DNA of 64,000 bases from an uncultured Lachnospiraceae bacterium (GCA_900539715.1 UQDA01000002.1:62001-126000), one strand, 5' to 3'; numbered from the stretch's first letter, positions 42,420 to 51,127 are shown. A program made the numbers and translations. The notes: generated by a model not told the origin, from the letters alone.

Positions 42420-44423
42420 GTGAAAAAACATATTTGTACAGGTCTGCTGGCTCATGTTGACGCAGGCAAAACAACGATTACCGAACAGCTTCTGCTGTTG
42501 GGCGGAAACATCCGGTCAGCGGGAAGCGTTGACCAGGGAACAGCTCAGACAGACTGGATGGATGTGGAGAAGCGCAGAGGAATTTCAGTGAAAAATGCCT
42601 GTGCGGAGGTCTCTTATAAAGACAGCATCATTCAAATCGTCGATACACCGGGACATGTGGATTTTGCGGCGGAGGTTGCTCGATCGCTGCAGGCACTGGA
42701 CGGAGCTATCCTGGTAATTTCCGGTGCAGAAGGTGTGCAGGCACATACCCGGACGATATTTCAGGCATTAGAGCGGATGAAGATTCCGACAATTTTTGCC
42801 GTCAATAAAGTGGACCGTGCGGGTTTTGACATAGATGCGCTGACATATCAGATAAGAAAACGGCTGACAGACCGTTTTGTCTATCTGCAAAAAGTAGAGA
42901 ATCCTGCTTGTGAGGATTGCCGTATCGTACCCGAGAATGGTCTGGATGATCGAAAGGATGCGGCAGCAGAGCAGATTGCAGGGGATATTTTTGAAAAGCT
43001 GGCGGAAGTAGATGAAGAGCTGGGTGAATTATACCTGGAAGAAAGGAAACCGGACAGAACGCTGCTTTTGAAAAAGCTCCGTGAATATTCCGGAACCGGT
43101 GAGATTTATCCGGTCGTTTTTTTGAATGCGAAACAGGGAAAGGGTGTGCGGCAGCTTGCGGATGCGATTCTGGAATATTTACCGGATGGTTTTGAAAACA
43201 ACTCTGAGGTTTTACAGGGAATTGTTTTTCAGGTATCTCATGATCCGGTGATGGGAAAGGCCGCTCATATCCGTCTGTTTGGCGGAAAGCTGACGAGCAG
43301 GGATTTTGTACCTATTGCAGGGCAGCCGCCGGAAGAATGGGAAAAAGCAACGCAGATCAGAAAAATCCAGGGCGGCCGTTTTCTGGATACGGGAGAAATG
43401 AAAGCGGGAGAAATCGCAGCAGTCTATGGGCTTTCAAAATGCAGAGCAGGTGATGTGATAGGAAAAGCGTGTAACAGTAATCTGCCCATTCTGGACAGGA
43501 AGCGGGAAAATCCTTTGAAAATCGAGCCTCTTTTGATGGTTCAGGTTGTATCAAAGGATAAGCAGAAGGAGATGGAATTGTCTTTAGCGCTGACACAGTT
43601 GTCCGATGAGGACCCGTTTCTTTTTTATGAAAGAAATCCGCTGACGGGACAAATGTATTTGTGCGTGATGGGAATGGTTCAGATTGAAATTCTGGAAGAG
43701 CTTTTGCAAAGTAGCTTTGGATTGGAAACATCCTTTTTGCCTCCCTCCGTAATCTACAAGGAAAAACCTGCCCATGAAGCGGTCGGGAAGGAAGTATATA
43801 CGATGCCGAAACCCTGTTGGGCCGTTGTGGAGCTGAAGGTCGAACCGCTTCCTGCGGGGAGCGGGATTGTATTTGAATCGCTCCTCAAAGAAAAAGAGCT
43901 GCCATACCGGTATCAGAATCATATACGTCAAAGTCTGATGGATACAGTCAGCCAGGGCATTTATGGCTGGGAGGTGACCGATGCAAAATTTACGCTGGTG
44001 GGCGGACAAAGCCATCATGTACATACCCATCCGCTGGATTTTTTTGTCGCTACGCCGGTGGCTGTCCTGCGCGCCCTGACGGAAAGCGAATCGATGCTGA
44101 TGGAGCCATATGTAAAGATAAGTCTTTCCGCAGCAGAGCAGTTTATGGGGAAAGTACTGGGGCATATTGTAAATATGCGCGGGGAGTTTGAAGCCCCGAT
44201 CATAGAGGATGGGATATTTTTTCTGGAAGCGGTCGTGCCGCTTCGGGATTCCATGGAATATCCGGTTACCTTCCGCTCCCTGACCTCGGGACAGGGCAGC
44301 TACAGCATGGAGCTGGATTCTTACCGTCCCTGCGAGAAAGGTTTTCTGGAAACACTGCCGAGAAGAGGTGTCGATCCGCTGGACCATGCGAAGTGGATTC
44401 TTTCCTGCAGGAGTGCGTACTGA
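42420..44423 (+). CDS. TetM-like ribosomal protection / translation factor GTPase
   Basis: The protein has 667 residues, GTG start at 42420 after AAAAGGAT. It belongs to the EF-G-like TetM/TetO superfamily: G1 AHVDAGKTT at 11-19, G3 DTPGH at 75-79, G4 NKVD at 129-132, followed by domains II to V. In TetM the tip of domain IV carries a Ser-Pro-Val sequence that displaces tetracycline; the corresponding stretch here, at about 528-541 (GGQSHHVHTHPLDF), has histidines instead. It is therefore a chromosomal relative whose ability to give tetracycline resistance is uncertain. No leader peptide typical of mobile tet(M) is seen. Confidence 0.88.
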   Translation: MKKHICTGLLAHVDAGKTTITEQLLLLGGNIRSAGSVDQGTAQTDWMDVEKRRGISVKNACAEVSYKDSIIQIVDTPGHVDFAAEVARSLQALDGAILVISGAEGVQAHTRTIFQALERMKIPTIFAVNKVDRAGFDIDALTYQIRKRLTDRFVYLQKVENPACEDCRIVPENGLDDRKDAAAEQIAGDIFEKLAEVDEELGELYLEERKPDRTLLLKKLREYSGTGEIYPVVFLNAKQGKGVRQLADAILEYLPDGFENNSEVLQGIVFQVSHDPVMGKAAHIRLFGGKLTSRDFVPIAGQPPEEWEKATQIRKIQGGRFLDTGEMKAGEIAAVYGLSKCRAGDVIGKACNSNLPILDRKRENPLKIEPLLMVQVVSKDKQKEMELSLALTQLSDEDPFLFYERNPLTGQMYLCVMGMVQIEILEELLQSSFGLETSFLPPSVIYKEKPAHEAVGKEVYTMPKPCWAVVELKVEPLPAGSGIVFESLLKEKELPYRYQNHIRQSLMDTVSQGIYGWEVTDAKFTLVGGQSHHVHTHPLDFFVATPVAVLRALTESESMLMEPYVKISLSAAEQFMGKVLGHIVNMRGEFEAPIIEDGIFFLEAVVPLRDSMEYPVTFRSLTSGQGSYSMELDSYRPCEKGFLETLPRRGVDPLDHAKWILSCRSAY

Positions 44424-44619
44424 AAACTTAAAGCTTTGTCCTCTCTGTACTCCGAAAATTGGGTGTAGAAGAAAAGCATATCGGAAAACTTATTTTTTGA
44501 TTTGTTACTTCATAAGCACATGGGTTATTTTTAGGCGTTCTGTTTATTCATAACTTTGATATGGAGGACTACATCGGAACAAATCTGATTGAAAGCTTGT
44601 TCAAGTTCCGGATTGACCG

Positions 44620-44648
44620 TTGAATACGGATTGAAGATATGCTAAAAT
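44620..44648 (+). promoter_or_regulatory. Promoter of the DUF6440 gene
   Basis: TTGAAT at 44620-44625 and TAAAAT at 44643-44648 are 17 bases apart, with TGC before the -10 (extended -10). It lies 30 bases before the start codon. Confidence 0.68.
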
Positions 44649-44677
44649 TTTCTCAACAAATTTATGGAGGAATACTT

Positions 44678-44839
44678 ATGGAGCGTTTCAAAAAGATTTA
44701 TCAGCAAGGTGCTATTGATGTGATCGAAAATTGGGTTGATACACAAACGGGTGTAAATTATGTTTTTCATAGAAATGGGAATGCGGCAGGCTTTACCCCA
44801 TTGCTTGACAAAGACGGAAAACCGGTAGTAAGTCAATAA
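44678..44839 (+). CDS. DUF6440 family small protein
   Basis: The protein has 53 residues; the ATG at 44678 follows a TATGGAGGAATACTT site. It matches DUF6440: D-T-Q-T-G-V-N-Y-V-F-H near residues 21-31, then NGNAAGFTPLLDKDGKPV. Small proteins of this family are widespread in Firmicutes, and their function is unknown. It has its own promoter and AT-rich surroundings, unlike the flanking core genes. Confidence 0.8.
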   Translation: MERFKKIYQQGAIDVIENWVDTQTGVNYVFHRNGNAAGFTPLLDKDGKPVVSQ

Positions 44840-44852
44840 TTTTATAACTTTC

Positions 44853-44911
44853 AGCTGCGGCACAGAACCACCGGAAAACAGACTTTTTTAATACCTGTCG
44901 CCAATGCAGCT
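44853..44911. other. Interrupted inverted repeat upstream of the radical-SAM gene
   Basis: AGCTGC-GGCACAG (44853-44865) can pair with CTGTCGCC-AAT-GCAGCT (44895-44911) with small bulges, around a loop containing a six-T run. It may be an atypical terminator for the DUF6440 gene or a leader structure. Confidence 0.35.
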
Positions 44912-45009
44912 AAAAAGCATAAAAAAGAGTGATAAATTGCTTGTTTACCACATCAGGAAAATCATTAAAACAATATTAAAAATGCGATATTTGGAGAATT
45001 ATAATTTAT

Positions 45010-46923
45010 ATGAATTGCACAATTAAAGAATGCTTAAAGCCATGTAATTTAGCGTTAAGTGATGAAATTTTAATGAAAATCGAGAAACCCGCCCGCTACA
45101 TCGGCGGCGAGGTAAATGCGGTTATCAAGGACAAGGAAAAAGTGGACGTTCGTTTTGCCATGTGCTTCCCGGACGTTTATGAAATCGGTATGTCCCACCT
45201 CGGGATTCAGATACTCTATGATATGTTCAACCGCTATGACGATGTATGGTGTGAGCGGGTATATTCTCCGTGGGTGGATTTGGACAGGCTCATGCGGGAA
45301 CAGAATATCCCTCTGTTTGCACTGGAATCTCAGGACCCTGTAAAAGAGTTTGATTTTCTGGGCATCACGCTGCAGTATGAAATGTGTTATACAAATGTCC
45401 TGCAGGTGCTCGACCTGTCAGGCATCCCGCTTCTGGCAAAAGACAGGACACAGGAAGACCCTATCGTAATCGGCGGCGGCCCGTGCAGCTATAACCCCGA
45501 GCCGATAGCAGACTTTTTCGACTTGTTCTATATTGGAGAGGGCGAAACACAGTACCGCCGTCTTTTGGATGTATATAAAGAGACAAAGGCAGCAGGCGGG
45601 AGCCGGAGCGATTTCCTGCTGCGTGTTGCAAGGGAGATACCCGGCATGTATGTTCCTTCGCTGTATGAGGTCAGCTACAAAGAGGACGGGACGATAGCGG
45701 CATTTCAGCCGATATGCGAAGGAGTGCCGGAGCACATTACAAAAGAAATCGTGATGGATTTAGACAATGTTCCCTACCCCGTAAAACCCGTTGTTCCTTA
45801 TATCAAGGCAACGCAGGACCGCGTGGTGCTGGAGATACAGCGAGGCTGTATCCGGGGATGCCGTTTTTGTCAGGCGGGACAGCTCTATCGACCTGTTCGT
45901 GAGAAAAGTCTTGAAACACTGAAAAATTATGCACGTCAGATGCTGGAGAGCACCGGTCAGGAGGAAATCTCATTAAGCTCATTAAGTTCCAGCGATTATT
46001 CGCATCTGGAAGAACTGGTAGACTTTTTGATGGATACCTGCGAGCAGAAAAAGGTAAATATTTCGCTTCCTTCCCTGCGGATCGACGCCTTTTCGCTGGA
46101 TGTCATGGGAAAGGTCCAGGACGTAAAAAAGAGCAGCCTGACCTTTGCTCCCGAAGCGGGAAGCCAGCGTCTGCGCGATATCATCAATAAAGGTCTGACG
46201 GAAGAGGACATTTTAAAGGGTGCAGGACTTGCATTTGAGGGCGGATGGAGCCGCGTAAAGCTGTATTTTATGCTGGGGCTTCCTTTTGAGACCGAAGAGG
46301 ATATCCGCGGTATCGCAGAGCTTGCAAACAAGATAGCCGCTTTGTACTACGACATCGTTCCAAAGGATAAACGGAGCGGGCCGGTACAGATAGTGGCGAG
46401 TACGTCCTTTTTTATCCCGAAACCGTTTACGCCGTTCCAGTGGGCTCCTATGAATACGAAGGAGCAGTTTATCGATAAAGCTGCGCTGACAAAACGTTCC
46501 GTACGGGAACAGCTCAACCAGAAGCGTATCAGGTATAACTGGCACGAAGCGGATGTGAGCGTGCTGGAGGGTGTATTTGCACGCGGCGACAGAAAAGTGG
46601 CAGATGTCATCTTAAAGGCTTATGAAAAAGGATGCATCTATGATGCTTGGGGCGAATATTTTGATTACCAGACGTGGCTGGACTGCTTTGAGGAATGTAA
46701 CGTAAGTATTGATTTTTATACAACGAGACAAAGGGATGAGGATGAAGTCTTCCCGTGGGATTTCCTGGACTGCGGCGTAAACAAAGCCTTCCTTTTACGG
46801 GAATGGAAACGGGCGCAGGAAGGCGTGGTGACGCCGAACTGCCGGATGCAGTGTCAGGGCTGCGGCGCGGCGCGTTTTGGCGGCGGCGTATGTTTTGAAG
46901 AAAAGGGAGGAGCGAACCAGTGA
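45010..46923 (+). CDS. TIGR03960 family B12-binding-type radical SAM protein
   Basis: The protein has 637 residues. Residues about 21-230 form an N-terminal B12-binding-like domain with the family opening KIEKPARYIGGEVNAV. The radical-SAM cluster motif is C280-x3-C284-x2-C287 (RGCIRGCRFCQAG). A C-terminal Cys-rich tail (CRMQCQGCGA) may hold another cluster. The family is always paired with a DUF2344 protein, encoded next with a 4-base overlap, and with RNase E/G. Its substrate is unknown; a role in RNA or ribosome modification is inferred from the linkage. Confidence 0.93.
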   Translation: MNCTIKECLKPCNLALSDEILMKIEKPARYIGGEVNAVIKDKEKVDVRFAMCFPDVYEIGMSHLGIQILYDMFNRYDDVWCERVYSPWVDLDRLMREQNIPLFALESQDPVKEFDFLGITLQYEMCYTNVLQVLDLSGIPLLAKDRTQEDPIVIGGGPCSYNPEPIADFFDLFYIGEGETQYRRLLDVYKETKAAGGSRSDFLLRVAREIPGMYVPSLYEVSYKEDGTIAAFQPICEGVPEHITKEIVMDLDNVPYPVKPVVPYIKATQDRVVLEIQRGCIRGCRFCQAGQLYRPVREKSLETLKNYARQMLESTGQEEISLSSLSSSDYSHLEELVDFLMDTCEQKKVNISLPSLRIDAFSLDVMGKVQDVKKSSLTFAPEAGSQRLRDIINKGLTEEDILKGAGLAFEGGWSRVKLYFMLGLPFETEEDIRGIAELANKIAALYYDIVPKDKRSGPVQIVASTSFFIPKPFTPFQWAPMNTKEQFIDKAALTKRSVREQLNQKRIRYNWHEADVSVLEGVFARGDRKVADVILKAYEKGCIYDAWGEYFDYQTWLDCFEECNVSIDFYTTRQRDEDEVFPWDFLDCGVNKAFLLREWKRAQEGVVTPNCRMQCQGCGAARFGGGVCFEEKGGANQ

Positions 46924-47621
46924 AGATAAGAGTAAAATTTTCCAAATACGGCCCGCTTCGTTTTATCGGGCATCTGGATGTGATGCGCTTTTTCCAGAAA
47001 GCGATCCGCCGCGCCGGCATCGATGTCGTTTATACGAACGGTTTCAGCCCGCATCAGGTCATGAGCTTTGCGGCTCCCCTGGGCGTAGGGCTTTGCAGTC
47101 TTGGTGAATATATGGATGTGGAGATAGCATCCCATCAGGGTATGGAGGATTTCAGGCAGCGTTTGCAGGCAGCCTGTCCGTATGGCATTGAGATTTTGAA
47201 CGTATCCCTCCTTCCGGAAAAGGCCGGAAACGCAATGGCGAGCGTGGCGGCTGCGACCTATGCGGTAGCGTTCAAGGATGCGTCGAAAAGCTTTGCGCCG
47301 TATGAGTCATATGTAAAGGAGCTTCTGTCAAAGGAAGAGATACTCGTGACAAAGGAGACAAAGCGCAGTACGGCGGAAGTAAATATCCGTACGGGGATTT
47401 ATGAATGCAGCATCGAAGACGGCGCCCTTGTCTTTTTGGTAGACGCCAGCAGCGCGGGCAATATCCGTCCGGAATTTGTGACGGATGCTTTCTTAAAAAT
47501 GGCAGGCATTACCGTTGAAAAAATTGAGCTGCAGACCGTGCGGTTGGAAACATGGATGAACGCAGGGACTGAGACGGAACGTAAGCTAGTTCCTCTCGAT
47601 GCGATAGGAGAATCATTTTGA
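46920..47621 (+). CDS. TIGR03936 family radical SAM-associated protein (DUF2344)
   Basis: The protein has 233 residues with a GTG start at 46920 overlapping the upstream stop. The family pattern is clear: RVKFSKYGPLRFIGHLDVMR at the N-terminus (about 3-22), then NGFSPHQVMSFAAPLGVG (about 40-57). These proteins occur as the partner, sometimes fused, of the TIGR03960 radical-SAM enzyme. It overlaps the RNase E/G gene by 4 bases, so the three products are made together. Confidence 0.93.
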   Translation: MKIRVKFSKYGPLRFIGHLDVMRFFQKAIRRAGIDVVYTNGFSPHQVMSFAAPLGVGLCSLGEYMDVEIASHQGMEDFRQRLQAACPYGIEILNVSLLPEKAGNAMASVAAATYAVAFKDASKSFAPYESYVKELLSKEEILVTKETKRSTAEVNIRTGIYECSIEDGALVFLVDASSAGNIRPEFVTDAFLKMAGITVEKIELQTVRLETWMNAGTETERKLVPLDAIGESF

Positions 47622-48859
47622 ACAGAACATGTGTGATCACAAAAGCCCCCATTGCCAAAGATGGAAGGCGGATGCTGACAACATTTTTGCTGGAAGACGG
47701 ACGTCTGTGCGAGGTACATCCTCACGGGACGTCCGGTTCTCTTCTCGGCAATATTTATGTTGGAAAGATTAAAAATGTAGTAAAAAATATCGAAGCCGCC
47801 TTTGTGGAGATAGCTGGCGGTCAAAAATGTTTTCTGCCGTTTTCGGAAGCAGTATGCCCGATACTCACAAACCGTACTTATGACGGCAGGCTTCTGTGTG
47901 GGGATGAGATACTTGTGCAGGTGACCCGTGACCGCCTCAAAACAAAAGATCCGGCGCTGACCGCGAAGATAACGCTGGAAGGACGCTGGTGTGCAGTTGT
48001 TGTGGACGGAGGACATGGAGTGCGCTATTCCAGACAGCTTTCGGAAGAAACGCAGGAACAGCTTTCCGGTCTTTTAAAGGATATCGACGTACCAAAGCCG
48101 CTGACGCTTATTGTGCGCACAAAAGCTGCCGAACTGACAGATTGGCAGGCAAAGGAGCCGGACACAGAAAATACGGCTTCCGGGTCGGATGCCGGAGCGT
48201 TGTTTTGTGAAGCAAGACAGTTATTGGAACGGGCCAAAACGCTTTTGAAGATTGGAAAAACGCGAACGGTATTTTCACTGATTTCAGAAGAGAAACCGGA
48301 ATGGCTCTCTGTAATGCAGGAACAAAAGGAAGCCGTTGACAAAGTGATAACGGATGAACCTGCAGTCTATCATGCGTTAGGTGGACTGGACTGTCCCGAA
48401 ACGGAAATTTCTTTTTACACGGATGAAAAGATAAGTCTGTTTCAGCTTTACGGACTTTCATCAAAGCTGGATGAGGCCGTTTCCAAACGTGTATGGCTGA
48501 AATCCGGCGGATATCTGGTCATAGAAACAACGGAAGCTCTGACAGTCATCGATGTCAATACAGGAAAATTTGATGGAAAGAAAAAAACAGAGGAAACATT
48601 TTCTTTGATCAATCGGGAGGCGGCCCGTGAAACCGCACGTCAGATGCGACTCAGAAATCTTTCAGGGATTATTATTGTGGATTTTATCAATCAGGAAAAA
48701 GCAGCGTCAAGGGAGCTTCTGGAATATTTCCGGGAATGTTGTAAGAGAGATACCGTTTCGGTTAGAGTAGTTGATATGACGCCATTGGGACTTGTGGAGG
48801 TCACCCGAAAAAAAGTGCGCCGTCCTCTGGCAGAGCTGATTCGGGAAACAGCAGAATAA
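47618..48859 (+). CDS. rng: Ribonuclease E/G family protein
   Basis: The protein has 413 residues; TTG start at 47618, 8 bases after AGGAG. An S1-type RNA-binding region (about 40-90, GNIYVGKIKNVV) precedes the RNase H-like and DNase I-like catalytic part with metal-binding D312 (VIDVNTG) and D355 (IIVDFIN), 43 residues apart as in E. coli RNase E. The chain ends shortly after GLVEVTRKKVRRPL, so the zinc-link cysteines and the small domain of long RNase E/G proteins are missing. It processes rRNA or mRNA. In relatives rplU, rpmA and obgE usually follow; here they do not. Confidence 0.93.
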   Translation: MNRTCVITKAPIAKDGRRMLTTFLLEDGRLCEVHPHGTSGSLLGNIYVGKIKNVVKNIEAAFVEIAGGQKCFLPFSEAVCPILTNRTYDGRLLCGDEILVQVTRDRLKTKDPALTAKITLEGRWCAVVVDGGHGVRYSRQLSEETQEQLSGLLKDIDVPKPLTLIVRTKAAELTDWQAKEPDTENTASGSDAGALFCEARQLLERAKTLLKIGKTRTVFSLISEEKPEWLSVMQEQKEAVDKVITDEPAVYHALGGLDCPETEISFYTDEKISLFQLYGLSSKLDEAVSKRVWLKSGGYLVIETTEALTVIDVNTGKFDGKKKTEETFSLINREAARETARQMRLRNLSGIIIVDFINQEKAASRELLEYFRECCKRDTVSVRVVDMTPLGLVEVTRKKVRRPLAELIRETAE

Positions 48860-48892
48860 TAAAAGCGCCGCAGGCGGCAGAATGAGGAATGT

Positions 48893-49453
48893 ATGAAGTT
48901 TTTAGGAATGGAAAAGGTAAGGGACGGGAAATATCTGAAAAACTATGAACTGTCCTATGAAAATAAGGCTGGAAAACTCAAAAAGTTTGAAATTGTAAGC
49001 AGAAAGGATTTAAAAGGTCCTGAAGAGCTGGGGAAACGTGTCAGCGGCGTTTCCATCGTGGCATTTTGCGGCGGGAAAATGCTCCTATTAGAAGAATTCC
49101 GTTTAAGCATTAACAGACGTATTTTTAATTTATGCGCAGGAATGATGGAAGACGGAGAAACTATAGAGGAATGTATCGAAAGAGAGCTGTACGAAGAAAC
49201 AGGGCTTTCAGTAAAACGAATCATTCGGATATTGCCCCCGTCTTATTCTGCGGTAGGATTTTCTGATACCAAAACATATATCGCATTTGTTGAAGCTGAA
49301 GGAGAGTTTTGTGATCATACTTCGGATAACGAGGAAATCACCGCACGGTTTTACAGCAGGGAGGAAGTAAAAACTTTGCTTGAACAGGCAGAATTTTCAT
49401 CCAGATCACAGATGGCAGCATTTTATTTTTGCGGAGGAGTAGGAGAAATATAA
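48893..49453 (+). CDS. Nudix hydrolase (ADP-ribose pyrophosphatase-like)
   Basis: The protein has 186 residues. The Nudix box G-x5-E-x7-RELYEETGL is at 83-105. The preceding strand pattern and a later PPSYSAVGFSDTKTYIAFVEAEGE segment resemble ADP-ribose pyrophosphatases, although the proline 15-17 residues after the box that marks that subgroup is only approximately placed. It starts 33 bases after the RNase gene, in the position normally held by rplU. Confidence 0.85.
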   Translation: MKFLGMEKVRDGKYLKNYELSYENKAGKLKKFEIVSRKDLKGPEELGKRVSGVSIVAFCGGKMLLLEEFRLSINRRIFNLCAGMMEDGETIEECIERELYEETGLSVKRIIRILPPSYSAVGFSDTKTYIAFVEAEGEFCDHTSDNEEITARFYSREEVKTLLEQAEFSSRSQMAAFYFCGGVGEI

Positions 49454-49480
49454 GCATTATATGAAACGCTGAAAAAAGTG

Positions 49481-49509
49481 TTGAAAAGTCCATCGTTATT
49501 GTATATAAT
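49481..49509 (+). promoter_or_regulatory. Promoter of the cytidylate-kinase-like gene
   Basis: TTGAAA at 49481-49486 and consensus TATAAT at 49504-49509 are 17 bases apart. GTTATT/AATAAC arms lie symmetrically around the -10 region, a possible operator. The start codon is about 75 bases downstream. Confidence 0.72.
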
Positions 49510-49582
49510 AACAATATCAAAGAAATGTTTGGATAGATTTAATCAGAATATCCATGACAGATACAGAAAAGAGGGTGATGTA

Positions 49583-50212
49583 ATGAAGACAGTAATTACA
49601 ATCGGACGACAGTTTGGTTCCGGCGGCCATGAAATAGGGGAGAAGGTTGCGGAGCATTTTGGCATCAAGTGCTATGACAAGGAGCTTTTATCAAGAGCAG
49701 CAAAAGACAGTGGTTTTTGTGAAGAGATGATTAAGACCCACGATGAACGACCGACCAATTCTTTCCTTTATAATCTGGTTATGGATACTTATTCTTTTGG
49801 GTATAACACATCTGCATTTATGGATATGCCGATCAGTCATAAGGTTTTTCTGGCACAGTTTGATGCAATTAAGAGCATCGCAAAGGAAGGTCCCTGTGTA
49901 CTGGTAGGACGATGTGCCGATTACGCCCTCCATGATGTGAAAAATTGCCTGAACTTTTTCATCTATGCGGATGAAGATGCCAAGATAAAGAGGCTGATAG
50001 CCAAGTATCCGGATTTGAATGAAGCCCGTGCAAGGGAAATGATGATCAAAAAGGATAAACAGCGTCAGAGCTATTACAATTATTATTCTTCAAAGAAGTG
50101 GGGCAGAGCGGACAGCTATGATTTCTGCCTTGACAGCTCCGTTTTGGGAGTCGATGGGACGGTCAAGCTGATAACGCAGATAGTAGAGGACTTTGAAGAA
50201 ACATCCAGATAA
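49583..50212 (+). CDS. Cytidylate kinase-like family protein
   Basis: The protein has 209 residues from ATG 49583 (GAGGGTGATG site); upstream in-frame codons overlap the promoter and are excluded. It has a P-loop variant GRQFGSGG at 8-15 and the family patterns KCYDKELLSRAAKDSG and GRCADYAL (near 112). The family (AAA_33/cytidylate kinase-like) is common in Firmicutes; the phosphorylated substrate is not known and may not be CMP. It is monocistronic, with its own promoter and terminator. Confidence 0.88.
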   Translation: MKTVITIGRQFGSGGHEIGEKVAEHFGIKCYDKELLSRAAKDSGFCEEMIKTHDERPTNSFLYNLVMDTYSFGYNTSAFMDMPISHKVFLAQFDAIKSIAKEGPCVLVGRCADYALHDVKNCLNFFIYADEDAKIKRLIAKYPDLNEARAREMMIKKDKQRQSYYNYYSSKKWGRADSYDFCLDSSVLGVDGTVKLITQIVEDFEETSR

Positions 50213-50240
50213 AAAATCTGACAGTAAGCTTTAAAAACAG

Positions 50241-50284
50241 ATGCAGCAGTTCTGAGAGATTGGAATTGCTGCATGTTTTGTATT
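50241..50284 (+). terminator. Terminator after the cytidylate-kinase-like gene
   Basis: A 12-bp stem (ATGCAGCAGTTC / GAATTGCTGCAT, one G-U) with a 10-base loop is followed by GTTTTGTATT. It shares the ATGCAGCA arm with the hairpin at 50987. Confidence 0.82.
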
Positions 50285-50313
50285 AGCCGCCGTGTTATTT
50301 TGCAGGTCGCTAT

Positions 50314-50341
50314 TTGACAGGAAAGGGGAAAATCATATCAT
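50314..50341 (+). promoter_or_regulatory. Promoter of the 50366 membrane protein gene
   Basis: Consensus TTGACA at 50314-50319 and TATCAT at 50336-50341 with a 16-base spacer. Confidence 0.62.
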
Positions 50342-50365
50342 TAACAATAAGGAGATTAAAAGATC

Positions 50366-50956
50366 ATGGTGCAGATAAAAAAACGCTTCTATATTTTACC
50401 GGTATTGTTTCTTGGCTTAATCTATCTGGACGGAATTTTTGTCCTGTATTTTAATGAAAATTGGCGTTTGGTTTTACTGATGATTATCCTGAGCGCTCTG
50501 GTCGGTATAATCAACTGCATTTTTGCTTTCACATGCTGTCGGTCGGGGAAAGAGCGATTTTTGGAAAATTGCATGGTTCTTTTGAAATATGGGATGATTC
50601 CGTTTTATACGTGCGTATTTGTTCTTGCAAGCGGACTGACATTTATGACAATGCTTTTTATCGGCCCTTTTTCAGCAATCGTTGCCGGAATCTTTGCTGT
50701 TATGGATTATGCGATTTTGATTGTCGGAAGCTGCTATGTGATTTCTTATGTGATCTTAAAACTCAGAACGCGGAGTATGAAAGCAGGAGAGTGTGTACTG
50801 CATATTATTCTACAGTTATTTTTTGTAACAGATGTACTGGACAGCATGTATCTGATTGCCGGAAAAGCCAAACGCTATAAAGTACTGACATCCTGTCTGT
50901 GTGTATTGTTGGCGACTGGGATTATCTGCGTTGGTATTTATATGTATACGGTATAA
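50366..50956 (+). CDS. Unknown polytopic membrane protein
   Basis: The protein has 196 residues with five likely membrane helices (about 7-28, 34-56, 70-95, 100-128 and 170-194). Cysteines cluster near residue 57 (TCCRSGKE). No family motif is recognised. The ribosome site AAGGAG is 11 bases before the ATG. The gene is flanked on both sides by similar hairpins and has its own promoter, so it forms an independent unit. Confidence 0.75.
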   Translation: MVQIKKRFYILPVLFLGLIYLDGIFVLYFNENWRLVLLMIILSALVGIINCIFAFTCCRSGKERFLENCMVLLKYGMIPFYTCVFVLASGLTFMTMLFIGPFSAIVAGIFAVMDYAILIVGSCYVISYVILKLRTRSMKAGECVLHIILQLFFVTDVLDSMYLIAGKAKRYKVLTSCLCVLLATGIICVGIYMYTV

Positions 50957-50986
50957 ACAGTTAGCAGACATATTGGTTCATAATAC

Positions 50987-51025
50987 AAAATATGCAGCAA
51001 TTCGCTCAGGATTGCTGCATATTTT
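50987..51025 (+). terminator. Terminator after the 50366 gene
   Basis: Perfect 15-base arms AAAATATGCAGCAAT / ATTGCTGCATATTTT surround a 9-base loop; the run ATTTT at the end serves as T-tract. It can function on both strands. Confidence 0.8.
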
Positions 51026-51065
51026 AAGTTCTCTAAAATTTATGCATTTTTTCATCCTTATTTAA

Positions 51066-51094
51066 TTGTTTTCCTTTGATATCTTTGGTAGAAT
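51066..51094 (+). promoter_or_regulatory. Promoter of the GNAT gene
   Basis: TTGTTT at 51066-51071 and TAGAAT at 51089-51094 are 17 bases apart, 33 bases before the start codon. Confidence 0.5.
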
Positions 51095-51127
51095 CATCCA
51101 AACAAATAAAGGAGGCGGTTAAGCGCT

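Noticed and set aside
43584..44387. 267-codon minus-strand frame opposite the TetM-like gene
   Set aside because: Antisense shadow of a clear GTPase gene; no start signal and no recognisable family.
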